DNA of 6,611 bases from contig CALALQ010000191.1 in assembly GCA_937925595.1 (NCBI GenBank), positions 1 to 6,611 on the forward strand, written 5' to 3'. The translations under genes were made by a program, and so were the position numbers. The DNA comes from an uncultured Demequina sp. (lineage in GTDB: Bacteria > Actinomycetota > Actinomycetes > Actinomycetales > Demequinaceae). This document shows positions 1-5,806 of the stretch, one piece after another (position 1 is the first letter of the stretch; the number at the start of each line of letters is the position of its first letter). Below the pieces are notes generated by a model that was not told the origin of the DNA, searched no databases, and saw nothing but the letters and a program-made list of their open reading frames with translations.

Positions 1-333
1 CTCGTGCTTCCGCCCGGCATGACCCTAGATATGGCGCTCGGTGCGGACTATCTGCCGCCACCGATGCCATGGATCGATCCCGTCAAGGAGACGGATGCGC
101 TCAAGGCGCAGGTCCGCGCTGGCTTCCGCAGTACCTCAAGCGTCGTGGCGGAGAGAGGCCGTCGCATGTACGACGTTTATGAGGAGATCGCGCGCGAGCG
201 CAAGTGGGCAAAGGATCTGGGAATCGTGGTCGACACCGATCCGCGCCAGGTCAGTGGTGCCGGCCTCACGCAGGCGCGTCCGCCGGGCACGCAGCTTCCG
301 GCCACTGAAACAACAGGGGAACTCGAGGAATGA
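1..333 (+). CDS. Phage portal protein, lambda family (C-terminal fragment)
   Basis: The reading frame is open from the first base, so this is the last 110 residues of a longer gene; the GTG at 4 is probably not the true start. The piece contains MPWIDPVKE followed by a helical stretch with VRAGFRSTSSVVAERGR and an acidic/basic helix ending near DLGIVVD. In lambda-family portal proteins (gpB-like) a W-[IV]-DP-x-KE motif followed by 'SRxxVIAERGRD' marks the C-terminal clip/wing region. The family forms the dodecameric ring at one capsid vertex through which DNA is packaged and the tail attaches. The tail of the protein is Pro/Thr/Glu-rich and probably disordered. Its TGA overlaps the ATG of the protease-capsid gene (ATGA, 330-333), which implies translational coupling. 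Family assignment is by motif recall; the rest of the protein lies upstream of the window. Confidence 0.86.
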   Translation, partial: LVLPPGMTLDMALGADYLPPPMPWIDPVKETDALKAQVRAGFRSTSSVVAERGRRMYDVYEEIARERKWAKDLGIVVDTDPRQVSGAGLTQARPPGTQLPATETTGELEE

Positions 334-2600
334 ACCGCACCATCTCAATCGCGGCCTGCGTGGCCTCGGCCATCTATTCGCTCGACAACATCGGACTCGA
401 CAAAATCGCGCCGGACGCGCGCGGCAAGTCCATCCTGGCGCTCGATACCAGTAATCCGGATGTGGCCGAGCTGCTGATCTATGGTCCGATCGGTGACTAC
501 TTCTGGGATGGGATCAGTGCCGCGAGCATCGTCTCGCAGCTCGCAGCCATCACCGCCAGCACCATCAACGTGCGGATCAACTCCGATGGTGGTGTCGTGA
601 CAGATGGCATGGCCATCTTCAATGCACTGAAGAGCTTTCCCGGTACCGTCAACGTCACCATCGATGGTGTCGCTGCGTCGATCGCCAGCCTGATCGCCAT
701 GGCGGGCAAGACACGCTACGTGTACGCGAACTCAATGATGATGATCCATGGTCCGCAGGGTGCGAGCTGGGGCTACGCCGATGACATGCGCGACGCCGCG
801 GCAGTCCTCGACACCTTCGCGAAGGCGATGCAGACCAGCTATGCCGCACGCGCGAAGGATCCGGATTCGATCGCAAGTCACCTGTCGGACCGCCGCGACC
901 ACTGGTACACCGCCGAGGAAATGATTGCGGCCGGCCTGGCGGATCAGCTGATTGACGAGGCCGGCGCCGAGCAGCTCGAGGACACCGCCGCAACGGCCGC
1001 GCTGCTCACCTACGTGCATGCGCTTTCCAGTTCTCCGGGCAACGCCGTCACAGCGGCGCTGCGCCGGCGTATTCAGACGACGGTAACGGCGTCTGCCTTT
1101 GCCTCGCTCCGTGAGGTCCATCAACGGGCGATCTTCGCCCACATCGAGGAATCGACAATGAAGCAGAAACTCGCTTTGATCCTCGCGCAGGGCGGCAGCA
1201 ACATTCCGCCTGCGCCGGCTCCTGCGCCGACCCCCGCCGCACCGGCGCCGGCGCCGACTCCGGGCGCACCCGCCCCGGCGATCGATCCGATCGCCGCGCT
1301 GACCGCGCGCAACGAATCCATCCGCAGCGTCTTCGCGCAGTTCGCCGACGTGCCCGGCATGCGCGAACTCGAGGCCTCCTGCCTTGCGGATCCGCGCATG
1401 ACGGTCGAGCAGGTGCAGGCGAAGGTCCTGGCGCGGGTGTCGAATGGCGCAACGCCGCTCGCCGGCGGCGGCGGCTCGACGGACATCCGCGTTACGCGCG
1501 ACGAGGAAGAAACCCGCCGCGCGCGCATCGTGGACGGCATCCTCGCGCGCGCCAACATCCTGACCGGTCAGGCTGCGATCACCGCGCGGCAGGACAACCC
1601 GGCCGCCCGCCAGTCGCTGATCGTCCTGGCGGAGGCCTCGCTTCAGCGCGCCGGGGTCAACACCCGCCACATGTCGCGTGACCAGATCGCCTCGACCGTG
1701 CTGGCCGTGCAGTCGACCAGTGACTTCCCGATCCTGCTGGAGTCTGCCATTCATCGGATGGTGCTCTCCGGCTACGCGCCGGCGCAGTTCACATGGTCGC
1801 GCTTCTGCGCCATCGGCACGCTCTCGGACTACCGGCCGCACAACCGCTATCACATGGGGTCGTTCTCTGACCTCAAGAGCGTGAACCAGGCGGGCGAGTA
1901 CGAAGCCGGCACGATGTCGGACGGTGCGCGCGAAACCATCACCGGCAAGCGCAAGGGCCGGATCCTGAACATCACCCCCGAGGTGCTGGTCAACGATGAT
2001 CTGGGGGCCTTCTCGCGACCGGCGGTGACACTGGGCCAGGCGGCCGGTCGCACGATCGAGAAGGACGTCTATGGGGTGCTGGGTCTGAACGGAGGCCTTG
2101 GTCCCAACATGAGCGACGGTAAGTCGCTTTTCCATGCGGACCACAACAACATCCCCTCGACGGCGACGGTGTCTGTCACGTCCATCGACGCGGCTCGTCA
2201 GCTGATGGCCTCGCAGAAGGACTACGCCGAGAACGACTACCTGAGCATCGTTCCGGCGATCTGGCTCGGACCGCTGTCTCTGGGCGGCGCCGCCCGTGGC
2301 ATCAATGCCCAGGAGTACGACGACGAGTCGGCGAAGAATCAGCGCAAGCCGAACGTGGTGCGCGGCATCTTCCGCGACGTGGTCGATACGCCGTACCTGA
2401 GCGGTGCTCCCTGGTACATGTTCGCCGACCCGAACCTCGAGCCGGTCATCGAGGTTGCCTTCCTCGATGGCGTGCAGACGCCGACCCTCGAGCAGGAGAA
2501 GAACTTCAAGACCGATGGCCTGGCGTGGAAGGTGGTCCACCGGTACGGCGTGGGCGCTGTCGGCTGGAAGGGTGCCATCCGCAACGCGGGCGGCGGCTGA
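330..2600 (+). CDS. Prohead protease / scaffold / major capsid fusion protein
   Basis: This 756-residue protein has three parts. Residues about 40-210 are a ClpP/S14-like serine protease: a nucleophile segment DGVAASIAS with Ser117, MMMIHGP with His140, and RRDHWYTAEEMIAAGLAD with Asp190, matching the ClpP Ser-His-Asp order and spacing. Residues 277-400 are scaffold-like: a Met start, a Pro-Ala linker (293-317) and a charged helical region. Residues about 400-756 match the capsid half of known phage protease/capsid fusions, with STSDFPILLE (462-471), LVNDDLGAFSR (553-563) and MSDGKSLFHADH (594-605), an HK97-fold, Mu gpT-like subunit. The protease would remove scaffold during prohead maturation and free the capsid subunit. 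The start at 330 has AGGGGA at 315-320, 9 bases upstream, and overlaps the portal stop. Such fusions are a known family; motif-based confidence is high. Which sites are cleaved cannot be seen. Confidence 0.93.
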   Translation: MNRTISIAACVASAIYSLDNIGLDKIAPDARGKSILALDTSNPDVAELLIYGPIGDYFWDGISAASIVSQLAAITASTINVRINSDGGVVTDGMAIFNALKSFPGTVNVTIDGVAASIASLIAMAGKTRYVYANSMMMIHGPQGASWGYADDMRDAAAVLDTFAKAMQTSYAARAKDPDSIASHLSDRRDHWYTAEEMIAAGLADQLIDEAGAEQLEDTAATAALLTYVHALSSSPGNAVTAALRRRIQTTVTASAFASLREVHQRAIFAHIEESTMKQKLALILAQGGSNIPPAPAPAPTPAAPAPAPTPGAPAPAIDPIAALTARNESIRSVFAQFADVPGMRELEASCLADPRMTVEQVQAKVLARVSNGATPLAGGGGSTDIRVTRDEEETRRARIVDGILARANILTGQAAITARQDNPAARQSLIVLAEASLQRAGVNTRHMSRDQIASTVLAVQSTSDFPILLESAIHRMVLSGYAPAQFTWSRFCAIGTLSDYRPHNRYHMGSFSDLKSVNQAGEYEAGTMSDGARETITGKRKGRILNITPEVLVNDDLGAFSRPAVTLGQAAGRTIEKDVYGVLGLNGGLGPNMSDGKSLFHADHNNIPSTATVSVTSIDAARQLMASQKDYAENDYLSIVPAIWLGPLSLGGAARGINAQEYDDESAKNQRKPNVVRGIFRDVVDTPYLSGAPWYMFADPNLEPVIEVAFLDGVQTPTLEQEKNFKTDGLAWKVVHRYGVGAVGWKGAIRNAGGG
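1146..1160 (+). promoter_or_regulatory. Internal Shine-Dalgarno and ATG within the fusion gene
   Basis: GAGGA (1146-1150), 7 bases, then ATG (1158-1160). Its strength and spacing are comparable to the sites used by neighbouring genes (2656-2660 before the cement gene), which is unusual for a chance in-frame Met inside a coding region. It may let ribosomes start the scaffold-capsid part separately, or may be a remnant of two once-separate genes. Confidence 0.5.
1158..2600 (+). CDS. Nested in-frame product: scaffold-major capsid without the protease
   Basis: An in-frame ATG at 1158 (Met277 of the fusion) is preceded by GAGGA at 1146-1150 with a 7-base spacer. The sequence ATCGAGGA before it is identical to that preceding the cement gene start (2653-2660). 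The predicted product has 480 residues, beginning MKQKLALILAQGG, then the Pro-Ala linker, scaffold helices and the capsid domain. This Met lies just after the protease domain and its C-terminal extension, exactly where a separate scaffold/capsid gene would begin. In lambda, the scaffold Nu3 is made from an internal in-frame start within protease gene C; the logic here would be similar but would supply excess capsid protein relative to protease. The ATG, the spacing and the domain boundary are seen; use of the start is inferred. Confidence 0.45.
   Translation: MKQKLALILAQGGSNIPPAPAPAPTPAAPAPAPTPGAPAPAIDPIAALTARNESIRSVFAQFADVPGMRELEASCLADPRMTVEQVQAKVLARVSNGATPLAGGGGSTDIRVTRDEEETRRARIVDGILARANILTGQAAITARQDNPAARQSLIVLAEASLQRAGVNTRHMSRDQIASTVLAVQSTSDFPILLESAIHRMVLSGYAPAQFTWSRFCAIGTLSDYRPHNRYHMGSFSDLKSVNQAGEYEAGTMSDGARETITGKRKGRILNITPEVLVNDDLGAFSRPAVTLGQAAGRTIEKDVYGVLGLNGGLGPNMSDGKSLFHADHNNIPSTATVSVTSIDAARQLMASQKDYAENDYLSIVPAIWLGPLSLGGAARGINAQEYDDESAKNQRKPNVVRGIFRDVVDTPYLSGAPWYMFADPNLEPVIEVAFLDGVQTPTLEQEKNFKTDGLAWKVVHRYGVGAVGWKGAIRNAGGG
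1206..1280 (+). repeat. Pro-Ala low-complexity linker coding repeat
   Basis: Residues 293-317 of the fusion protein are almost only Pro and Ala with a few Thr and Gly, encoded by reiterated GCGCCG-type hexamers. It separates the short N-terminal scaffold peptide from the charged helical scaffold segment. Such stretches are extended and flexible, and the hexamer repeats make the length prone to slippage. It is probably a spacer, possibly an accessible site for the protease. Confidence 0.8.
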
Positions 2601-2619
2601 TCCTGATCATCAACCGAAT

Positions 2620-2641
2620 GGCGGCGGGGCGACTCGCCGCC
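2620..2641 (+). other. GC-rich hairpin between capsid and cement genes
   Basis: A 7-base-pair stem (GGCGGCG at 2620-2626, CGCCGCC at 2635-2641) encloses an 8-base loop in the 68-base gap between the capsid stop and the cement gene. No T-run follows, so it is not a canonical intrinsic terminator. ACCGAAT occurs on either side (2613-2619 and 2648-2654). It could stabilise or process the message, or be chance in GC-rich DNA. Confidence 0.4.
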
Positions 2642-2668
2642 TGATCCACCGAATCGAGGACTACGAAC

Positions 2669-3037
2669 ATGGCAAAGAACTTCATCAAGGAAGGCAAGCA
2701 TCTGGCCTTCACCGCCAGCGGCGCAAAGAGCTCCGGCCAGGCGGTCGTGCTGGGTACGCTGCTCGGCGTGGCGCTGACCGCTGTCGAGAACAGTGCCGAG
2801 GGCGAGGCTGCGGTCGAGGGCGTGTGGGAGTTGCCGAAGGCCTCCGGCGCGACGATCAATGCATTCTCGCGCCCGATCTGGGACGTCAGCGCTGGCGAGT
2901 TCATCGCGAGCGGTGCGGCCGAGGGTGACCTGATCAATGCAGTGGTTGCGGTCGAAGCGGCCGGCAGCGGGACCGGGACCGTGAAGGCCAAGCTGCTTCC
3001 GGGTGCCGGCAGCCTGCAGCCCAGCGGCGGCGGCTGA
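2669..3037 (+). CDS. Capsid cement/decoration protein, DUF2190 family
   Basis: A 122-residue protein starting MAKNFIKEGKHLAFTA, with SGQAVVLGTLLGVALT in the middle and VEGVWELPKASG at about residues 49-60. These match the usual DUF2190 pattern (MAKNFI...G..., G.LFGVA, ...EGV[YWF].LPKA), and the length is typical (about 105-130 residues). Members found next to capsid genes are regarded as small beta-rich cement proteins that bind the outside of the expanded shell, functionally like lambda gpD. The C-terminus ends in a Gly/Ser tail (PSGGG). The start is supported by GAGGA at 2656-2660, 8 bases before the ATG. Its place directly after the capsid gene agrees with this role. The family call is by motif; direct capsid binding is inferred. 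Confidence 0.85.
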   Translation: MAKNFIKEGKHLAFTASGAKSSGQAVVLGTLLGVALTAVENSAEGEAAVEGVWELPKASGATINAFSRPIWDVSAGEFIASGAAEGDLINAVVAVEAAGSGTGTVKAKLLPGAGSLQPSGGG

Positions 3038-3055
3038 TCCAGGGGCGGCCGGTCG

Positions 3056-3811
3056 ATGCTCAGGATGGCGGCGGAGATTCGTCCGGCCTCTGCGAGCCTG
3101 AACCGCCTTGGCAAGCAGTTCAGGTACGCGCAGGCCGTTGCGCTCACGCGCACGGCGCAATTCGCCCATATGGATCTCCGCCGCGACTTGAGCAAGGTCT
3201 TCGACCGGCCGACCCCGTACACCGCCAGTTCGACGTATATGCAGCGCGCCACGCCAGTGAAGCTGGTCGCCGAGGTGGGATTCCGGGGCGACCCGAAGCG
3301 GCACTACCTGACCCCGCAGGTTCATGGTGGCGATCGCGCGGTTCGCGGATTCGAGTATCACCTGCGCCGTGCGGGCCTTCTGTACGCCGATGAATTCGTC
3401 GTGCCGGCGAACGGCTATCCCCGCGACGTGTATGGAAACGTTCCGCGCAAGGTCTACGCCGCGATCCTCGCGGATGTCCGTGCACATCCTGACCAGCTGT
3501 CATGGTCAACAAGGGACTCGCGCAGCAAGCGTGGTCGCCGTCGCAACATCGGCAAGCGCGCTGTGTACTTCGCCAGTCGGGGACCTGGGATGTGGTACGG
3601 GCGCAAGCAGCACCTGCCCCGAGGGATCTACGAGCGAACTCGCATGGCATGGGGCAGCTCGATCCGCGGCGTTTTCATGTTTGTGCGCAAGCCAAGCTAC
3701 AAGCCGCGCCTGCCGCTCCTCGAAATCGTGGTCGACAACATCAACCTCCATCTCGCTGACGAGACGGACAAGGCGCTGCGCATGGCCTTGGCAACGGCGA
3801 GGTCGGCATGA
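3056..3811 (+). CDS. Phage neck/tail-completion protein, lambda gpZ-like
   Basis: A 251-residue, strongly basic protein. Visible elements: an N-terminal helix rich in Ala/Arg (about 12-48) followed by FDRPTPYT (49-56); a VVPANGYPRDVYGNVPRKV segment (115-133); a highly basic stretch (152-168); YFASR...LPRGIYERT (171-195); FMFVRKPSYKPRLPL (207-221); and a C-terminal helix ending in LRMALATAR. This order resembles a common phage family annotated as minor tail protein or gpZ-like, with 'DRPTPFT', 'YGNMPR', 'LPPGIYxR' and 'F..YK.RL' landmarks. Lambda gpZ is needed to finish the tail at the head-proximal end. The start has AGGGG at 3041-3045, 10 bases upstream; an in-frame ATG at 3065 is a weaker alternative. 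The stop overlaps the next start (ATGA, 3808-3811). The family resemblance is good; the exact role is inferred. Confidence 0.65.
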   Translation: MLRMAAEIRPASASLNRLGKQFRYAQAVALTRTAQFAHMDLRRDLSKVFDRPTPYTASSTYMQRATPVKLVAEVGFRGDPKRHYLTPQVHGGDRAVRGFEYHLRRAGLLYADEFVVPANGYPRDVYGNVPRKVYAAILADVRAHPDQLSWSTRDSRSKRGRRRNIGKRAVYFASRGPGMWYGRKQHLPRGIYERTRMAWGSSIRGVFMFVRKPSYKPRLPLLEIVVDNINLHLADETDKALRMALATARSA

Positions 3812-4128
3812 GCTTCGAGACGGAAGAAGATCGCGTCGCGATGGTCGAGACCCTGTCTATGGGGTTTCGGGCGCGGACATTGCAGGGTGAGGTGGCAGCG
3901 ATTTTCGAAAACGGGTCCATCCTTGATGGCGCACCATCCGGATTCCAGATGGCGGATCGCTCCCCGACTCTAACGATCACCAGCTGTCAGGCTCGGGCTC
4001 TCGGCATGGAGAGGGGGATTCCTGTCACGGTCATCGACCCGTGTGGAGGCCCTGCGGAGTACTGTGTGCGCGATCCGCAGCCTGACGGGACGGGTATGAG
4101 TCGCGTCGTGCTGGAGGCGTTGCGGTGA
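3808..4128 (+). CDS. Head-tail joining protein, lambda gpFII / HK97 gp9-like
   Basis: A 106-residue protein with an N-terminal helix (about 5-18), a central beta region (RTLQGEVAAIFENGS), PTLTITSCQARALGMERGIPVTV at 53-75, and a C-terminal YCVRDPQPDGTGMSRVVLE at 85-103. The ending [YF].V[RV]....PDG.G...V.L, preceded by an 'L.v...d...L..G..V.v' strand pair, is typical of small phage head-tail connectors of the gpFII type, which bind under the portal or its adaptor once DNA is packaged and form the tail docking surface. Length is normal for the group (about 100-120). It overlaps the gpZ-like gene by 4 bases upstream and the repeat-protein gene by 4 bases downstream (GTGA, 4125-4128), suggesting coupled translation. 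The call rests on motif pattern and position. Confidence 0.72.
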   Translation: MSFETEEDRVAMVETLSMGFRARTLQGEVAAIFENGSILDGAPSGFQMADRSPTLTITSCQARALGMERGIPVTVIDPCGGPAEYCVRDPQPDGTGMSRVVLEALR

Positions 4129-5540
4129 GTATCCTTGGTGTCGCGACAGCCTCTGCTGACGGGTCAACGGCAACGCCTGGCGCTCTGACTTTGAGCGCAA
4201 TCGTTCCTTCTGGAGCCGAGCTTGCGGTTGTGTTCGTCCGCTGGGCGTCGTTGGCCGATGACGCGGAGCTCATCGGGCTCGCGTCATCGTTTGGCGATGT
4301 GACGATCATCCATTCTACGAACAAGAGCGGACCGTCCATTGCCCTGGCGTATGTGGAAGTGGAGGACATTGGGTCCGAACACACACTCACTCCCGTTCTA
4401 AGCAGCGCCCCACTTTCGCGATTTGTGGTCGGTGTAGTGTTCCTCGATCAAATTGACCTGTCGAACGAGGCGGCCTGGCTGCGAGACTGGGACTACGAGC
4501 TGGAGCCGAGATACGCCCTCCCGGATACGCCATATGTGACGGCGGTGGATTCAGCGGAATCCGATATCGTGCTGGCTGCTTCGACATACTGGTGGGACCC
4601 GGCACCAGATCCGCCTCTTAACACGACGACACTGATTGCCCCCTTTGGCGGTGACGCCAATGACCAGCGCGTGGTCATTGTTGATGAACCGGGTTCCCCG
4701 ACGACGGAGGTCTATCAGTACGGCCCCGGTAACAACTTGCTGCCGGTGCTATCAATTATGCCCACCGCTGGCGGCGGGGAGACGGAACTGGTGATCGCAG
4801 ACGCCGTTCACGGCCACGCCGCCGTCGGGGTCGGACTCACCCAAGCTTCGGCGCTCACGATGGCGAGCTCAGTCCATGGTCATGCTTCGGGAGCCGTGGC
4901 CCTCACGCAGGCCAGCACCCTGGATGTTGGTGGGTCGGCGCACGGGCACGTCGTCGACAACATCGCGCTGGCGCAAGCCATCGCGCTGGCGGTGGCGGAC
5001 AGCGTACATGCCCAGCTGTCGGACGGCCCGGCCCTGTCCCAGGCCTATGCACTGCAGATCGGCGACGGAATCCATGCGCACGTTGCCGAGGCGCTCGAGC
5101 TCAGCCAGGCGCACATCCTCGCGATTGCTTCCTCCGCCCACGGTCACGCAGAGGACTCCATCGAGCTGGTGCAGGCGAGCATCTTGACCATCGGCGACGC
5201 AGTGCACACGCTGGTCAGCGCGGAGGTCCTGCTCTCCCAGAGCGTCTCACTGGCGATTGGGGATGCCGTGCATGCGGTCCTGGCTGACGGTCTGACGTTG
5301 AGCCACGGCGCAGTGCTGGCGATCGCCAGCGCCATTCACCTACAGGCGGTGGACGCCATCGCCTTGACACAGGCGACGACCATCGTCGTGAGCGACAGCG
5401 TCCATGCTCACATTGCCCGCCAGATCAATCTTCTGATGCCCGGCGGTCCCGCGGTTCCGCCCGGCCGGACCATCGTCGTCCAGGCCCGCAGCCGGGTCAT
5501 CGTCATCCGTCCCGAAAGCCGAACCATCAAGGTGCACTGA
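4125..5540 (+). CDS. Fibre-like virion protein with ten 22-residue His repeats
   Basis: A 471-residue protein starting at GTG, chosen because it overlaps the previous stop (GTGA). Residues 1-215 look like a beta-rich domain with alternating hydrophobic strands (LAVVFVRWAS, SIALAYVEVEDI, RFVVGVVFLDQID), reminiscent of jelly-roll/carbohydrate-binding-like domains in phage surface proteins. Residues 222-441 are ten tandem 22-residue units, approximate pattern LxIxDsVHgHxxdxixLtQAxx. The first His falls at 229, 251, 273 and so on to 427 without any indel. Six of ten units have His-x-His. Residues 447-471 hold a 9-residue repeat (GRTIVVQAR, SRVIVIRPE, SRTIKVH). No signal peptide or membrane helix is seen. 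Similar 'ADSvHaHaAdnlaLTQ' arrays occur in unnamed proteobacterial prophage proteins. I infer a repetitive, probably trimeric, fibre or decoration protein. The domain layout is seen; function is unproven. Confidence 0.62.
   Translation: MSILGVATASADGSTATPGALTLSAIVPSGAELAVVFVRWASLADDAELIGLASSFGDVTIIHSTNKSGPSIALAYVEVEDIGSEHTLTPVLSSAPLSRFVVGVVFLDQIDLSNEAAWLRDWDYELEPRYALPDTPYVTAVDSAESDIVLAASTYWWDPAPDPPLNTTTLIAPFGGDANDQRVVIVDEPGSPTTEVYQYGPGNNLLPVLSIMPTAGGGETELVIADAVHGHAAVGVGLTQASALTMASSVHGHASGAVALTQASTLDVGGSAHGHVVDNIALAQAIALAVADSVHAQLSDGPALSQAYALQIGDGIHAHVAEALELSQAHILAIASSAHGHAEDSIELVQASILTIGDAVHTLVSAEVLLSQSVSLAIGDAVHAVLADGLTLSHGAVLAIASAIHLQAVDAIALTQATTIVVSDSVHAHIARQINLLMPGGPAVPPGRTIVVQARSRVIVIRPESRTIKVH
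4788..5447 (+). repeat. Ten tandem 66-base units (22 residues each) with invariant His
   Basis: The units begin at about 4788, 4854, 4920, 4986, 5052, 5118, 5184, 5250, 5316 and 5382; the last degenerates after its first two thirds. His-site triplets in order are HGH, HGH, HGH, HAQ, HAH, HGH, HTL, HAV, HLQ, HAH. The His codons switch freely between CAC and CAT and flanking codons vary, so the repeats are conserved as protein rather than recently copied DNA. Other near-constant positions are a Leu/Ile seven residues before the His and an L-[TSA]-Q block about 10-12 residues after it. Confidence 0.9.
5463..5537 (+). repeat. C-terminal 9-residue beta repeat
   Basis: The last 25 residues of the fibre-like protein read as GRTIVVQAR, SRVIVIRPE and SRTIKVH: three units of period 9 with Arg then alternating Ile/Val. 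This suggests a short beta structure, perhaps a cap, anchor or trimerisation end. Comparable 'ESRTIVVPA' tails are, to my recollection, found in other phage structural proteins. Confidence 0.6.
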
Positions 5541-5541
5541 C

Positions 5542-5775
5542 ATGCGCGTAACCGATCGAAAGTGGATCCGGATCACCACCAACTTCAAGGCCGGTGGAGA
5601 TGACTACTTCAAGGACGAGCGGATCTTCGAAGATGCCGAGAAGGCCACCTCGTGGGTCAAGGCCGGGTGGGCGGTGGACCTCGATGGCGAGGTCCCGGCT
5701 GGAACCCCCGACACCGCGCCGAAGGCCCTGCTGGTGCAGGACGGCGTCCACAATCTGAACTCCGACCCCGCCTAA
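5542..5775 (+). CDS. Small phage protein of unknown function
   Basis: A 77-residue protein beginning one base after the stop of the repeat gene, with AAGGTG at 5529-5534, 7 bases before the ATG. It has a likely beta strand (WIRITTNF), then YFKDERIFEDAEKATSWVKAGWAVDLDGE, in which 'eR.fedaekA...v.aGwA.dl' resembles the small domain of short phage structural-operon proteins in which a residue index and an 'AGxAxxL' ending follow a beta strand. The C-terminal third (Pro/Ala/Asp) is probably flexible. The Glu/Asp/Lys/Arg-rich middle suggests a soluble protein; no membrane segment is seen. Coding evidence is its fit in the tightly packed gene line, its Shine-Dalgarno sequence and its codon bias. 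I do not recognise a defined family. Confidence 0.7.
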   Translation: MRVTDRKWIRITTNFKAGGDDYFKDERIFEDAEKATSWVKAGWAVDLDGEVPAGTPDTAPKALLVQDGVHNLNSDPA

Positions 5776-5792
5776 GGCGGTCCCCTCATCTC

Positions 5793-5806
5793 AAGGAGAA
5801 GCCATG
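5793..5806 (+). promoter_or_regulatory. Strong Shine-Dalgarno before the 126-residue protein gene
   Basis: AAGGAG at 5793-5798, 5 bases before the ATG at 5804. It is the best match to the anti-SD in the window, which suggests the product is made in quantity. It fixes the start of this gene. Confidence 0.75.

Noticed and set aside
41..454. 137-residue + strand frame overlapping the portal end and protease start
   Set aside because: Arg/Ser-rich out-of-frame translation; both the portal and protease frames beneath it carry family motifs.
1206..1280. Pro-Ala hexamer repeat as a CRISPR or regulatory repeat
   Set aside because: It is in frame inside a coding region, has no spacers, and is fully explained as a Pro-Ala linker.
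732..2540. 602-residue open frame on the minus strand, antisense to the protease-capsid gene
   Set aside because: High-GC coding DNA commonly leaves long open antisense frames. The translation is Arg/His/Gly/Asp-rich with no recognisable domain, while the + strand frame has clear catalytic and capsid motifs.
2601..2668. Promoter in the gap before the cement gene
   Set aside because: No convincing -35/-10 pair is visible in this GC-rich gap; the genes appear to be read through from upstream.
2339..3487. 382-residue minus-strand open frame across capsid, cement and gpZ-like genes
   Set aside because: It spans three well-supported + strand genes and an intergenic gap, has no recognisable family, and has the composition of an antisense shadow.
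3324..3890. 188-residue + strand frame overlapping the gpZ-like and joining genes
   Set aside because: Its Ser/Arg/Cys-rich composition is typical of a shifted frame, and it conflicts with two better-supported genes.
4788..5447. 66-base tandem units as a DNA-level element (iterons or a recombination array)
   Set aside because: Nucleotide identity between units is low while protein positions are conserved, so the repeat is a protein feature.
5764..5783. Short inverted repeat (CCGCC-TAA-GGCGG) around the stop codon of the 77-residue gene, as a possible terminator
   Set aside because: The stem is only 5 bp with a 3-base loop and no T-run follows; the next gene begins 28 bases later with a strong ribosome site, so termination here is unlikely.
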